64,000 nt of DNA, from positions 1,937,501 through 2,001,500 of the forward strand of contig CP138355.1 in NCBI GenBank assembly GCA_033584155.1. The letters are read 5' to 3'. A program made the translations under genes and the position numbers. The notes beneath the pieces are model-generated. The model ran no database searches and had not been told where the DNA came from. It was given only the letters and a program-made list of their open reading frames with translations. Shown here one piece after another: positions 52,977-62,624 of this stretch (positions are counted from its first letter, which is position 1; every line of letters begins with the position of its first letter). The DNA is from Candidatus Electrothrix scaldis. Its GTDB lineage: Bacteria > Desulfobacterota > Desulfobulbia > Desulfobulbales > Desulfobulbaceae.

Positions 52977-53194
52977 GAGACTTCCTCCTTTATAAAGAAT
53001 TTTATCTTGGAAAAAAGAAGATTTGCAAGGGGCAATAAATCTGCTTAGCGCCTTTTTCGCTGTCTGTCAAGAAATATCAAGGGGATTTATCAAGAGGAAC
53101 AAGAGAGATAGAGCCATTTCCCCTTCTGCGACAGGAAAATTTCACGATCAAACACACCCCCGTAAAACAACACCCAAGCCTTGCTGTTCAAACA

Positions 53195-53488
53195 GGCTTT
53201 CTGTTGATCGATGACAACCTTCCTGTAAGAGCAAACAACATTTTATTGGCTATCACGAACCTTCTGTCAGTAATAAACAACCTTCTCTTGATAGCTGCGA
53301 ACCTTTTGTCAATAACAAATAACCTTCTGTTAAGAGCAAACAACCTTTTGTCGGTAACCAACAACCTTCTGTTTAAAGCAAACAACCTTGTGTTTGTTAC
53401 CAATAACCTTCTCTTGATAACAAACAATCCTTTGTTCGCTATTAACAACCTTGTGTTTGCTCTTTTGAACTCTCTTGCAGAAATACAA
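53195..53488. repeat. 21-bp tandem repeat tract, about 13 units
   Basis: Units start AACCTTCTGT or AACCTTTTGT and end AACAAAC, TAACAAT or AGCAAAC. The period is strictly 21 bases, so both strands keep open frames: seven-residue repeats NNLLSVT (plus, 53204-53533) and RRLFVID or KRLFALN (minus, 53188-53448). Units differ at many third and inner positions. Neither frame has a clear ribosome site, so I classify it as repeat DNA rather than a gene. It sits between the last array gene and the two-component operon. Confidence 0.85.
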
Positions 53489-53508
53489 GAATCTTTGATA
53501 ACAGCATG

Positions 53509-55014
53509 TTATTCTGCGGAAGGAAGCTGCTGAAGCTGGGGAAGGGAAAGGGTAAAGCTGGTGATGCCTTTCTTGGGGGGATCAAGCACCAGGCGTCCCT
53601 TATGCGCACGGGTAATCTCCAGGGAGAGCGATAAACCCAAGCCGGAACCGGGAACCCGATCATTGCGCGATTGATCCACCCGGTAAAAGCGATCAAAGAT
53701 CCGCTGCCGATCCTGCGGTGGAATTTGCGGCCCGGTATTTGCCACCCGAAAATGAACCACACCTTTGCGACTTGCCAGGCGAAAGTAAATCACCCCCTTC
53801 TCCGCAAGGTTATATTTAATCGCATTGGAGACCATATTCTGCACCACCTGCCGAATCAGCTCGGGATCAGCGTTGACCAGCAAGCCGGACTGGATGCGCT
53901 GGTCAATACGCAGCTGCGGCGCCATAATCTCCACATCCTCCAGCATGGACTCGACCATGTTGCTCATATTCACCGGCTCAAGCGAGAGCTCCAGCCTACC
54001 CGCATCCGCCCGAGAAAGGATCAGCAGCTTACGAACAATGGTCTTTAGCCGTTGCACCTCTTCCAGCAGCTCGCTGCTCCGTTGCTGTTCCGCAGAGCCC
54101 GCCTCACTATGGCGCACTGCATCATCCAGCATTCCCTGGAGGACGGTCAACGGGGTCTGGAGTTCATGGGCTGCATCCGCACTAAAGCGAACCGCCTGCT
54201 GAAATCCTCCTTCCAGGCGATCCAACATGGCATTAATCACATTGATCAGGCGCTGAAATTCCGTGTCCGCCTTGCCTGAAGGAATACGTTGATCAAGCCC
54301 CTGGGCAGAGATCTTTTCCGCAGTCTCGGTGATGAGTCCCACTGGACGCAAGGCCCGCTGAGCCAGCCACCACCCTCCGCCAGCCATAAGGAGCAGGGCC
54401 AGGGGGGCAATAAGGAGGAAGCTGTTGCGATAATGATCTGCGTCTTCATAAAATGCCGTCATGTTCAGGCCGATCAGGATGGTGATCCGTTGATTACCCA
54501 TGATCCCCACTCGCCAGGTACCTGAGTCTGTCTCCAGGGTTTGATACGAGGGCTGTTTAAGAATGGTCGGTTTCGGTTCACGCCAGTGAGGGGGATATGC
54601 CTCAGGGGGAGTATTAGGAGGCGGGGGAGGGAGTTGTCTTTCCGGTCCTTGCTCTGCTGTCCGGGACGCTTGCTCCTCGACTTTTTGCTGGGTAAAGGCA
54701 GGGAAGGAGGCCAGGGAGATTGTGTTCGGCCAGTCAGTGGATTGGTAGAGGACATCCTGCCGACCTCCGAGGACCTGGATAATCAGCTCGCCCTGGTATT
54801 TTTCGCCATAAATGGAGCGCAGGGAGCTGCTGAAGTCCTGCCAATGTCCCTTGGGATGGATCACATGGAGTTGGCTCTCGCCCAGGGTGAGGATTTCCCG
54901 GTCAAGCCGCGCCAACTGAACCTTGCTGATAAGCGAGAGGAAATGAAGACCAAAGGCGATCAGGATAGTTCCGGAGATCAGAACAGAGAACAGGGCGATC
55001 TTGAGGCGGAACAT
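53509..55014 (-). CDS. OmpR-partner sensor histidine kinase (CusS/QseC-like)
   Basis: 501 residues. Transmembrane helix 1 is at about 7-29 (LFSVLISGTILIAFGLHFLS). The periplasmic sensor part carries a Pro-rich stretch (QLPPPPPNTPPEAYPP), and helix 2 is at about 203-222 (LLIAPLALLLMAGGGWWLAQ). Then come HAMP (RALRPVGLITETAEKIS), HisKA with the phosphorylated His in FSADAAHELQTPLTVLQGML, and the ATPase domain with QNMVSNAIKYNLAEKG, RIFDRFYRVDQ and GSGLGLSLSLEI. The gene follows its response regulator with an 11-base gap. Such pairs often sense metals or envelope stress; the ligand cannot be read from the sequence. Confidence 0.92.
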   Translation of the reverse strand: MFRLKIALFSVLISGTILIAFGLHFLSLISKVQLARLDREILTLGESQLHVIHPKGHWQDFSSSLRSIYGEKYQGELIIQVLGGRQDVLYQSTDWPNTISLASFPAFTQQKVEEQASRTAEQGPERQLPPPPPNTPPEAYPPHWREPKPTILKQPSYQTLETDSGTWRVGIMGNQRITILIGLNMTAFYEDADHYRNSFLLIAPLALLLMAGGGWWLAQRALRPVGLITETAEKISAQGLDQRIPSGKADTEFQRLINVINAMLDRLEGGFQQAVRFSADAAHELQTPLTVLQGMLDDAVRHSEAGSAEQQRSSELLEEVQRLKTIVRKLLILSRADAGRLELSLEPVNMSNMVESMLEDVEIMAPQLRIDQRIQSGLLVNADPELIRQVVQNMVSNAIKYNLAEKGVIYFRLASRKGVVHFRVANTGPQIPPQDRQRIFDRFYRVDQSRNDRVPGSGLGLSLSLEITRAHKGRLVLDPPKKGITSFTLSLPQLQQLPSAE

Positions 55015-55025
55015 CTCGTTATACC

Positions 55026-55712
55026 CTATGCCGGTTCTTTCAGGCGGTATCCCACCCCGCGAACGGTTTCTATCACTGGGGCACCGGGAAACTCCTTGAT
55101 CTTGTTGCGCAGTCGTCGGATGTAAACATCCACCACATTGGTTTGCGGGTCAAAATCATAGCCCCAGACATGCTCAAGGATTTGAGTGCGGGTGTAGACC
55201 CGGTCCGGGCTGCGCAGGAGGAGTTCCAGGAGACTGAATTCCCGGGCGGTGAGTTCGATATCCTGCTCCTCAATCCTGATCTTGCGACTGATCAGGTCCA
55301 CCACCAGAGCGCCGCATTGAAGGAGGTTGAGGGTATTTCCAGAGGCCCGTCGGGTAACGGCATGAAGGCGGGCTGCCAGCTCTTCAATAAAGAAGGGCTT
55401 GCAGAGATAATCGTCTGCTCCCAGGTTCAGGCCTTCCAGACGCTCACTCAGGGCGGATCGGGCCGTGAGCAGGATAACCGGTACGGTGTTTTTTTGTTCG
55501 CGCAGGTTGCGCAGGATGCTGAGTCCGTCCCGTCCCGGCAGCATGATGTCGAGGATGATGGCATCAAAGGACTGGGTGGTTGCGATATAATAGCCTTCAT
55601 CACCATCCTCGCAGGCTGTGATGTCAAAGCTCAGTTCCTTCAGGCCCTTTTGCACAAAGGCGCTGATTTTTCGGTCATCTTCAACCAAGAGGATTTTCAT
55701 AAGTCGTGGCAT
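55026..55712 (-). CDS. OmpR-family response regulator
   Basis: 228 residues. The receiver domain has LLVEDDRKISAFVQKGLKEL, the phosphate-accepting Asp in AIILDIMLPGRDGL, the conserved Thr/Ser in PVILLTARSAL and Lys in DDYLCKPFFIEEL. The C-terminal winged helix is DIELTAREFSLLELLLRSPD with RTQILEHVWGYDFDPQTN and VVDVYIRRLRNKI. It starts at ATG 55712. The first gene of the operon, it is divergent from the M16 protease gene and may control it. Confidence 0.95.
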   Translation of the reverse strand: MPRLMKILLVEDDRKISAFVQKGLKELSFDITACEDGDEGYYIATTQSFDAIILDIMLPGRDGLSILRNLREQKNTVPVILLTARSALSERLEGLNLGADDYLCKPFFIEELAARLHAVTRRASGNTLNLLQCGALVVDLISRKIRIEEQDIELTAREFSLLELLLRSPDRVYTRTQILEHVWGYDFDPQTNVVDVYIRRLRNKIKEFPGAPVIETVRGVGYRLKEPA

Positions 55713-56034
55713 TGTTCTTCTGTCCGGCCTTGCATGCCGGTTTCTTGCTATCCCCCTTTGGGGAACACTTTTCCTGAAAAAACTATACCCTAATCCTTCC
55801 AGGGCAGCAAACGCTTCTGTGGCTGTTGTCGGATGCGAGGCTCCTCAGATCGCGAATTTCTTGATTTCTTTCTTTGGGATGATAAGGGAAACATGGTATC
55901 CTCTTGCAAGTTTTGCTGTCCCGCTCCCCGTGAGAAGGCTGCAAGGCTTCTCCTGTTCATAGGTAAGATCAAGGTAAGATCATGCTGTTCAACCGTACCC
56001 TCATCAATAACCCTCATTAATAAAGGATCGCTCT
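55713..56034. other. Divergent intergenic region between response regulator and protease
   Basis: 322 bases with two gene starts pointing outward. It contains a direct repeat AAGATCAAGGT-AAGATCA around 55964-55982 close to the protease gene (GGTAAGATCAAGGTAAGATC), a candidate response-regulator site. Near the left end is GCCTTGCATGCCGG. No gene. Confidence 0.5.
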
Positions 56035-58923
56035 ATGCATTTTCAGCGTACTCGTTTCTTGCTCACTTGTCTGCTGGCCTCTTTTTTTCTGGTTTCCGGG
56101 CTGATACACTCTTCTCCGGCGAAAGAATCTCCTGCCTCTGCAACAAAAATATGCATCACCAAAGGCTGGCCCCATGAGCAGAGTGATCTTCAGCCAGACC
56201 CTTCCCTGATTTTCGGTACCCTGGAAAACGGCTTTCGTTATGTCCTGATGCCAAATCATGAACCCAAGGGGCGGGTGGCCATGTATCTCAATGTGCAGTC
56301 CGGTTCTCTCCAGGAGACAGATAAACAACGAGGGCTGGCCCATTATCTGGAACATATGCTCTTTGAAGGTAGTACCCATTATCCACCGGGTACCTTAGTC
56401 GAGTACTTTCAGTCCATCGGGATGGAGTTTGGGGCAGATACCAATGCCCATACCTCCTATGATGAGACAGTCTATAAATTGATGCTTCCGAACAGCCAGG
56501 AAAAGACCCTGAAGGACGGGTTGGTGGTTTTGGGGGATTATGCAAGTGGTGCGCTTCTCTTGGAAAGAGAAGTGGATCAGGAGCGCGGTATTATCCTTGC
56601 AGAAAAACGAACCAGGGATTCTGCCTACAGGCGGATATATAAGGTAAGTCGAGAGCGGGGGCTGGTCGGAACCCTTGTGGCGGAGCGTGATATCATCGGC
56701 ACAGAAGAGGTGCTGAAAACGGCTGACTCGGCTCTGCTCAGACAGTATTACGAGACCTGGTATCGCCCGGAGAATATGATCCTGGTGGCTGTGGGGGATG
56801 CGGATATTGCTTTATTGGAAAAACTGGTAAAGAAACACTTTGCAGGTTTGCAGGCCAAAACACCTCCTCCTCCCTGTCTGGATTTGGGGAAGGTTGCAGA
56901 AAGCGGAACCGAGGCCATCTACCTCTTTGAAGAGGATCTCGGCAGTACTGAGGTCTCTCTGGAATCTGTATGGAATGTTGCCCCTCCGCAACCGACCAAG
57001 GCTGAGGCCCTTCTTAACCTGAAACAGTATGTTGCCCAGGTGATGATGTATAACCGCCTGCAACGTTTGGTCAATCGGCCCAAAAGCCCCATGACCAGTG
57101 CTGAATTTTCCAGCGGTATCTTTCTGCAGCACTTGGGGTATACCTCCATTGAGGCGAAAACTTCACCTGATAAATGGCGCCAGACCTTGGAGGCCATCAC
57201 AACCGCTCAGCGCCAGGCCCAGAAGTTTGGTTTTGCTGCTCCTGAACTGGACCGCGCTAAGAAACAGATCCTCATAAGTTTACAAAAAGAAGTGCAGGTG
57301 GCAGACAGCAGGGAAAGCGATGATTTAGTCTATAACATTATCAATGCCCTGAATGATAATGAGGTGCTCCTCTCGCCGCAACAGGAGCTGGATTTCTTTG
57401 GCCCGGCCTTGGAAAAAGTCACCCTGGACGAGGTGAATCAGGTCTTCCGTGAGATGTGGCATCCGCGTCGCTTAGTTAAGGTGATGGGGAATACCAAATT
57501 AAAGGCAGAAGGAGCTGTCAAGCCGGAAGATATTATTCTTAAAGCGCTGGATAAGGCTGAACAGGCAGAGCTGACTGACTGGGTGCAGGACAAGGACGCG
57601 GTTTTCCCCTACCTGCCCATGCCGGAGAAGCAGGGAAAGGTCGCCGACCATACGATCTATAAAGACATAAAAGCGGAACGCTATGTCTTTGCCAACGGCC
57701 TGGTGCTGAACCTGAAGCAGACTGACTTTGAGCCCAATGAGGTCCGGGTAACAGCGGTTCTTGGGAATGGTAAGCTGACAGAAACCAAGCCCGGCCTGGC
57801 TTTGCTCGCGCAAATGCTGCTGCCGGAGAGTGGCTTTGGCGGGCTGACCAAAGAGCAGCTCAAAGAGGTGCTGGCTCCTTATTCAGCACGGGTTAATTTT
57901 CAGGTGGATGAAGATAGCTTTCAGCTGCAGGGCAAAGGCCTGAAGAATGAAAGCGAACTCCTTTTTCAGCTGTTATATACCCAGCTTGTTGACCCGGCTT
58001 TTCGCGAGGATGCCTTTGCCAGGGGCATGCAGCGGATTCATCAGGCCTATGCCCGGATGGAGAGTGATGTGGAAGGCATGATGCATCTTCAGGGAGAACG
58101 TTTTCTTGCCGGAGGAAACCTGCGGTATGGCGTTGTTCCTGAAGAAATGCTTGATAAAATCACAGTGGCTGATATCGAGCAATGGCTGCGTCCTGTTTTT
58201 CAGGAAAGCGCTTTGGAACTCTCGGTTGTGGGTGATTTTGATAAGGAGGAGATCCAACAGCTTGCTGGCCGTTATTTCGGTGGGCAGGAGAGAAAGGATT
58301 TTCAGCAGCTTGACGGAGAGCAGATTACCTTTCCTTCCGGTAAAGCACTGTCCCTGTCTATTGAGACGCATAGTGAGAAAGGTATGGTCACGGTTGCCTG
58401 GCCTACTGATGATTTTTGGGATATTGCTCGAACCCGGCGGCTCAATGTGCTGGCCTCTGTCCTTGGTGACCGGATGCGGAAGTTGATCCGGGAAGAACTG
58501 GGTGCGGCCTATTCTCCCTATGCCTATAACCGACCCAGCATGGTGGATCCCGGATACGGTGTCCTGCGTGCGGTGGTGGTGGTTGATCCCAAGCAGGCAG
58601 ATATGGTGGTGGAGAAGCTGAAGCAACTTGGTAGCCAGTTGGCTAATGGTAAAATTACCGCTGATGAGCTGGAGCGGGCAGTCGAGCCGACCCTGACTTC
58701 TGTCCGGGATACGATCCGTACCAATCGATATTGGATGGAATCAGTGTTGATGCAGTCAACCTGGCATCCTGAGCGTCTGGAATGGCCCAAGAACATTCTG
58801 AGTGATATTGCAGCGATTACGGTTGAAGAGCTTTCAGGTCTTGCCAAGAAATACCTGCACGTGGATAAGGCTGCTGAGGTTATTTTGCTGCCAGGTAAAA
58901 ACAGTAAGAAGGCTGAAGAATAG
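56035..58923 (+). CDS. M16-family zinc metalloprotease, exported, pitrilysin-like
   Basis: 962 residues. The signal peptide is FLLTCLLASFFLVSGLIHSS, with the mature start near SPAKES, so it is periplasmic. The inverted zinc site is His103-x-x-Glu106-His107 in LAHYLEHMLFEGS, with the third ligand Glu183 in QERGIILAEKR. Four M16 domains fit the length: the second inactive half starts around residue 550 (AERYVFANGLVLNLKQTDF), with LIREELGAAYSPYAY near residue 820, the R...Y substrate-binding pair. It would degrade or process periplasmic peptides. ATG 56035 has AAAGGA upstream. The gene is divergent from the OmpR-type system. Confidence 0.93.
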   Translation: MHFQRTRFLLTCLLASFFLVSGLIHSSPAKESPASATKICITKGWPHEQSDLQPDPSLIFGTLENGFRYVLMPNHEPKGRVAMYLNVQSGSLQETDKQRGLAHYLEHMLFEGSTHYPPGTLVEYFQSIGMEFGADTNAHTSYDETVYKLMLPNSQEKTLKDGLVVLGDYASGALLLEREVDQERGIILAEKRTRDSAYRRIYKVSRERGLVGTLVAERDIIGTEEVLKTADSALLRQYYETWYRPENMILVAVGDADIALLEKLVKKHFAGLQAKTPPPPCLDLGKVAESGTEAIYLFEEDLGSTEVSLESVWNVAPPQPTKAEALLNLKQYVAQVMMYNRLQRLVNRPKSPMTSAEFSSGIFLQHLGYTSIEAKTSPDKWRQTLEAITTAQRQAQKFGFAAPELDRAKKQILISLQKEVQVADSRESDDLVYNIINALNDNEVLLSPQQELDFFGPALEKVTLDEVNQVFREMWHPRRLVKVMGNTKLKAEGAVKPEDIILKALDKAEQAELTDWVQDKDAVFPYLPMPEKQGKVADHTIYKDIKAERYVFANGLVLNLKQTDFEPNEVRVTAVLGNGKLTETKPGLALLAQMLLPESGFGGLTKEQLKEVLAPYSARVNFQVDEDSFQLQGKGLKNESELLFQLLYTQLVDPAFREDAFARGMQRIHQAYARMESDVEGMMHLQGERFLAGGNLRYGVVPEEMLDKITVADIEQWLRPVFQESALELSVVGDFDKEEIQQLAGRYFGGQERKDFQQLDGEQITFPSGKALSLSIETHSEKGMVTVAWPTDDFWDIARTRRLNVLASVLGDRMRKLIREELGAAYSPYAYNRPSMVDPGYGVLRAVVVVDPKQADMVVEKLKQLGSQLANGKITADELERAVEPTLTSVRDTIRTNRYWMESVLMQSTWHPERLEWPKNILSDIAAITVEELSGLAKKYLHVDKAAEVILLPGKNSKKAEE

Positions 58924-59043
58924 ACCTTGGAGTGGGCAGTGAGGCTGGGAGACTCAAGTTCTTCAGAGGCTGAGTAGATTGCCCACCCAACTCGTAGATA
59001 CTCCTGTCCCCAGCCGTTGGGACAGGGGCTTATCAAGATACAT

Positions 59044-59135
59044 GTATTTTGCAGGTCAAAATATACGTATTTGGCAAGTCAAAATATATGTATTTGGCAA
59101 GTCTAAATACATGTACTTAGATAGGCAAAACCTAC
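59044..59135. repeat. 23-bp tandem repeats in front of gmhB
   Basis: Four units of 23 bases: GTATTTGGCAAGTCAAAATA plus TAT, with the outer units more diverged. They end 20 bases before ATG 59155, so they lie in the promoter or leader region of gmhB. Alternating T/A and GGCAAGTC parts could be repeated protein sites. Confidence 0.8.
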
Positions 59136-59154
59136 GGAAACATTGAAGGCAAAA

Positions 59155-59733
59155 ATGACGAAACGAGCAGCAGTTTTTTTGGATCGAGACGGCACCATCA
59201 ATGAGCAGATGGGCTATGTTAATCATATCAGCAGATTCGTCCTGCTTCCTGGGGCTGCCCAGGCAATCCGCACCCTGAATGAGCAGGATATCCCTGTGGT
59301 GGTGGTAACGAATCAGTCCGGTTTGGCACGGGGATATTTCCCACCCTCTTTATTAGAGGAAGTGCATGCCAAGATGGAGCAGGAACTCGCCGCAGAAGGG
59401 GCACACATCGATGGGCTGTATATTTGCCCGCATCACCCGGAGGCCAAGGAAGAGCAGTTCCGCAAGGACTGTACCTGCCGCAAGCCTAAGACCGGCCTGC
59501 TGGAACAGGCTGCTGCTGAGCTGGGGCTGGATCTGCAACGTTCCTTTATGGTGGGGGATCGTTGGTCAGACCTGAAATGCGGGGCACGTGTCGGTGCTAC
59601 GTCCATCCTGGTGCTCACCGGTTATGGGCGCGGGGATCTGGAGTATATCAGTCCGCAGCAGGAAATTCAGCCTGCCAAGGTGGCCGAGGATTTACTAGAG
59701 GCGGTTGAGTGGATACTTGCCCAATCAGATTGA
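59155..59733 (+). CDS. gmhB: D-glycero-beta-D-manno-heptose 1,7-bisphosphate 7-phosphatase
   Basis: 192 residues from ATG 59155 (a start at 59143 is possible). HAD fold: nucleophile in AVFLDRDGTINEQMGYV, second motif PVVVVTNQSGLARGYF, Lys in CRKPKTGLLEQAA and last Asp pair in FMVGDRWSDLKCG. The zinc loop with four ligands is CPHHPEAKEEQFRKDCTC. The enzyme makes heptose 1-phosphate for LPS core synthesis in the cytoplasm, consistent with a Gram-negative. Length and motifs are complete. No other LPS genes are in the window. The 23-bp tandem repeat tract lies directly upstream. Confidence 0.94.
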   Translation: MTKRAAVFLDRDGTINEQMGYVNHISRFVLLPGAAQAIRTLNEQDIPVVVVTNQSGLARGYFPPSLLEEVHAKMEQELAAEGAHIDGLYICPHHPEAKEEQFRKDCTCRKPKTGLLEQAAAELGLDLQRSFMVGDRWSDLKCGARVGATSILVLTGYGRGDLEYISPQQEIQPAKVAEDLLEAVEWILAQSD

Positions 59734-59879
59734 GAATGACAGGGATAGCAGAGAGTAGCCTAATGGAGAGAGGCCTGCGGAAGGCATGGGCGAGATAATC
59801 CTCTGTACCCCAAAGCTCAAACCTTTGTTCCTGCCCAAAAATATTTTACCTGCCCGCCAGAATAGGGTAAGCTTGGGGT

Positions 59880-62597
59880 ATGGAAATCATTACTACCCAC
59901 ATTAACGCCGATTTTGACGGGCTGGCCTCTATGATAGCGGCCAAGAAGCTTTACCCCAAGGCTACCCTGGTTTTTGCCGGTTCCGCAGAACGGCCCATCC
60001 GTGATTTCCTTTCCCATGATATCCGTAATCTCTACGGATTCAAGAAGATTAAACATATCGATCTGAGTGCAGTTACTCGCCTGATTGTCGTTGATACCCG
60101 CCAGGCCAACAGGTTGGGGGCTTTGGAGAAATGTCTGAAGAATCCAGGCATTGAGGTCCATCTCTATGATCATCATCCTGATGCACCAGGGGATATGCGT
60201 GGCGATGTGGAGCATGTTGAGGCCGTGGGCTCGACGACAGCCATCTTTGTTGCGCTTCTGCAAGAACAGGAGCAGTACCTGTATCCTGACGAAGCCACCT
60301 TGCTCAGCCTGGGGATTCATGAGGATACCGGTTCTTTTCTCTATGCCACCACCACTCCGGCTGATTTACGGGCAGCTGCCTGGCTCCTGGAACAGGGCGC
60401 TGATCTGAATATCGTTAATCAATTTATCACCCGGGATCTTTCCGCAGAACAAATACCCCTGCTCAGCAAGCTCCTGGAAAACTCCATGACGTACACCGTA
60501 CATTCTCTGCCGATTACGGTCTGTCGGCTGACCTTGCCGCAGTATGTGGATGAATTTGCTGTGTTGGTGCGCAGGATGATGGTCATGGAGAATCTGGATG
60601 CGGTCTTCTGTCTGGTTTGCATGGGGGAGCGTCTCTACCTTATTTGCCGTAGTCGGATTTCAGAGGTGAATGCCGGAACCATTGCCCGGGAGATGGGTGG
60701 AGGCGGGCATGCTGCTGCTGCTGCTGCCACTATTCGGGACAAGAGTCTGTTCGAGGCCGAGGAAGAATTACTGTACCTGTTGCACCGGCACGTGAAGCCC
60801 AAAGCAATGGCTGTAGAACTGATGTCATCTCCGGTCATCGCCGCAACCCCGGATGTTACCCATAATCAGGCAAGTGATCTCCTGACTCGCTATAATATCA
60901 ATGTATTGCTTGTGGTGCGCGATAACTCGGATCGGAAAAAACCCCGAGGACTGCTGGGAGTCATTTCCCGACGGGATATTACCAAGGCTATCTCGCATCA
61001 ACTTGGTGAACTCCCGATCAGTGAGTATATGACCACGGATCTGGCCGTGTTACCGGAAAGCGCAACCCAGGCGGATATTCAGGAGTTGATTATAGAGAAT
61101 CGGCAACGCCTGATTCCTATTGTCCGGGAAACAGCACAGGCTGAGGACGGCGATGCTGTTATCTGCGGGGTCATTACTCGTACCGATTTGCTCAATTTGC
61201 TGATCAATGATCCGGCGCATCTCCCACGGGATTTATTTCATGAAGATGAGCATCCTTCTACAGAACGGACCCGTAATATCGGTTCCCTTATGACGGATAC
61301 TCTGGGGCGTGATATTATTCTCCTGCTCCGGGAACTAGGTGAAATTGCCCAAGGCCTGTACATGCATGCCTATGCAGTTGGTGGGTTTTCCCGGGATCTG
61401 CTCCTGCAGACCAAAAATCTGGATATCGATATTGTCGTGGAGGGGGATGGTATCCTGTTTGCCAAGGAGCTGGCCAAAAGGAAGCAGGCAGGGGTGCGAA
61501 CCCATGAAAAATTCGCCACAGCCACAGTCATCTTGCCTGATGGTCTGCGTGTTGATGTGGCCACGGCCCGGCTGGAGTACTATGCCTTTCCGGCGGCCAT
61601 GCCCACTGTGGAGCACAGTTCCTTAAAACAGGATCTTTTTCGCCGGGATTTCACCATCAATGCGATGGCTATACACTTGAATCCCAAATGGTTCGGCACG
61701 CTGGTGGATTTTTTTAATTCCCAGAATGATCTGAAAGAACGGCGAATCAGGGTGATGCATAGTCTGAGTTTTGTTGAAGACCCCACCCGTATTTTTCGGG
61801 CGATTCGTTTTGAGCAGCGCCTTGATTTCGCGATCAGTAAACATTCGGAAAAGCTGATGCGGAACGCGGTGCGGATGCATATGTATGAGAAGTTTTCTGG
61901 CCCCCGTTTTTTCAGCGAACTCAAGCTGATTCTTTCGGAAGATCGTCCTTTGGCCTCTTTGCGTAGATTGGATTCCTTTCATCTTTTTCCTGTGCTCTGG
62001 CCTGATTTACGGCCTAATCTGAAGATAGACCGCCGTTTTGTTCACATCCTCACCCAGGCGGAAAAGAGCATTTCCTGGTTTAAGCTGCTTTTTTTAAAGG
62101 ATGCCGGAAAGCAGACAACCCGTTGTGAATCCTGGATGGTGTGTCTGTTGGCAGTATTCAGCCGTTCCCGTGAACAGGAGTTACGCAATTTCTGCCAGCG
62201 TTTTGAGCTGCCTCCCAAGCATCGCAAACAGCTTCTGCGGCAAAAACGCAAAGCAGATCATCTTGCCCAGCATATGTTGCGGCGCCCAGATATGCTGCCT
62301 GCGGAAGTTTACTGGTTACTGGATCCTCTGGATAATGAGGGCCTCCTCTATCTGATGAGTATTTCCAGGAAAAAATATATCCGTCAGCAGGTCTCCCATT
62401 ATGTAACGCATCAGCGAGGCCTGCAGCCTTTGCTTAGCGGACAGGACCTGATGGACTTGGATTATGCGCCTGGTTCTTCTTTTCGCATTATGATGAACCA
62501 CGTTCTGGGGGCTCAGCTTAATGGTGAGGTGTCCAGGAAAGATGAGGCCATTGCCTTGATTCAACAACGCTATCCTCTTGGTTCTCTCGATTATTAA
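59880..62597 (+). CDS. DHH-phosphoesterase / CBS / tRNA nucleotidyltransferase fusion (A-adding type)
   Basis: 905 residues in three parts. At the N-terminus there is a DHH/DHHA1 phosphoesterase (NADFDGLASMIAAKKL; RLIVVDTRQ; VHLYDHHPDAP; GIHEDTGSFLYATT; REMGGGGHAAAAAATI). From about 315 to 440 there are two CBS domains (VELMSSPVIAATPDV; ISEYMTTDLAVLPESAT). From about 490 there is a class II tRNA nucleotidyltransferase (AYAVGGFSRDLLLQTKNLDI; DIVVEGDGILFAKEL; RRDFTINAMAI; RIFRAIRFEQRLDF). Such fusions occur in deltaproteobacteria, where CCA addition is shared between a CC-adding and an A-adding enzyme; this fusion is normally the A-adding one. The CBS part may sense adenine nucleotides. The M50 protease gene follows after 27 bases, so they are probably co-transcribed. 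Confidence 0.92.
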   Translation: MEIITTHINADFDGLASMIAAKKLYPKATLVFAGSAERPIRDFLSHDIRNLYGFKKIKHIDLSAVTRLIVVDTRQANRLGALEKCLKNPGIEVHLYDHHPDAPGDMRGDVEHVEAVGSTTAIFVALLQEQEQYLYPDEATLLSLGIHEDTGSFLYATTTPADLRAAAWLLEQGADLNIVNQFITRDLSAEQIPLLSKLLENSMTYTVHSLPITVCRLTLPQYVDEFAVLVRRMMVMENLDAVFCLVCMGERLYLICRSRISEVNAGTIAREMGGGGHAAAAAATIRDKSLFEAEEELLYLLHRHVKPKAMAVELMSSPVIAATPDVTHNQASDLLTRYNINVLLVVRDNSDRKKPRGLLGVISRRDITKAISHQLGELPISEYMTTDLAVLPESATQADIQELIIENRQRLIPIVRETAQAEDGDAVICGVITRTDLLNLLINDPAHLPRDLFHEDEHPSTERTRNIGSLMTDTLGRDIILLLRELGEIAQGLYMHAYAVGGFSRDLLLQTKNLDIDIVVEGDGILFAKELAKRKQAGVRTHEKFATATVILPDGLRVDVATARLEYYAFPAAMPTVEHSSLKQDLFRRDFTINAMAIHLNPKWFGTLVDFFNSQNDLKERRIRVMHSLSFVEDPTRIFRAIRFEQRLDFAISKHSEKLMRNAVRMHMYEKFSGPRFFSELKLILSEDRPLASLRRLDSFHLFPVLWPDLRPNLKIDRRFVHILTQAEKSISWFKLLFLKDAGKQTTRCESWMVCLLAVFSRSREQELRNFCQRFELPPKHRKQLLRQKRKADHLAQHMLRRPDMLPAEVYWLLDPLDNEGLLYLMSISRKKYIRQQVSHYVTHQRGLQPLLSGQDLMDLDYAPGSSFRIMMNHVLGAQLNGEVSRKDEAIALIQQRYPLGSLDY

Positions 62598-62624
62598 TTT
62601 TCTCCCTGGTTTTTTACGTACTTT

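Noticed and set aside
53195-53488. Possible CRISPR array
   Set aside because: The 21-bp units follow each other without unique spacers and differ throughout; there are no cas genes.
57973-58626. Minus-strand ORF of 217 codons in the M16 gene
   Set aside because: Shadow of the protease gene.
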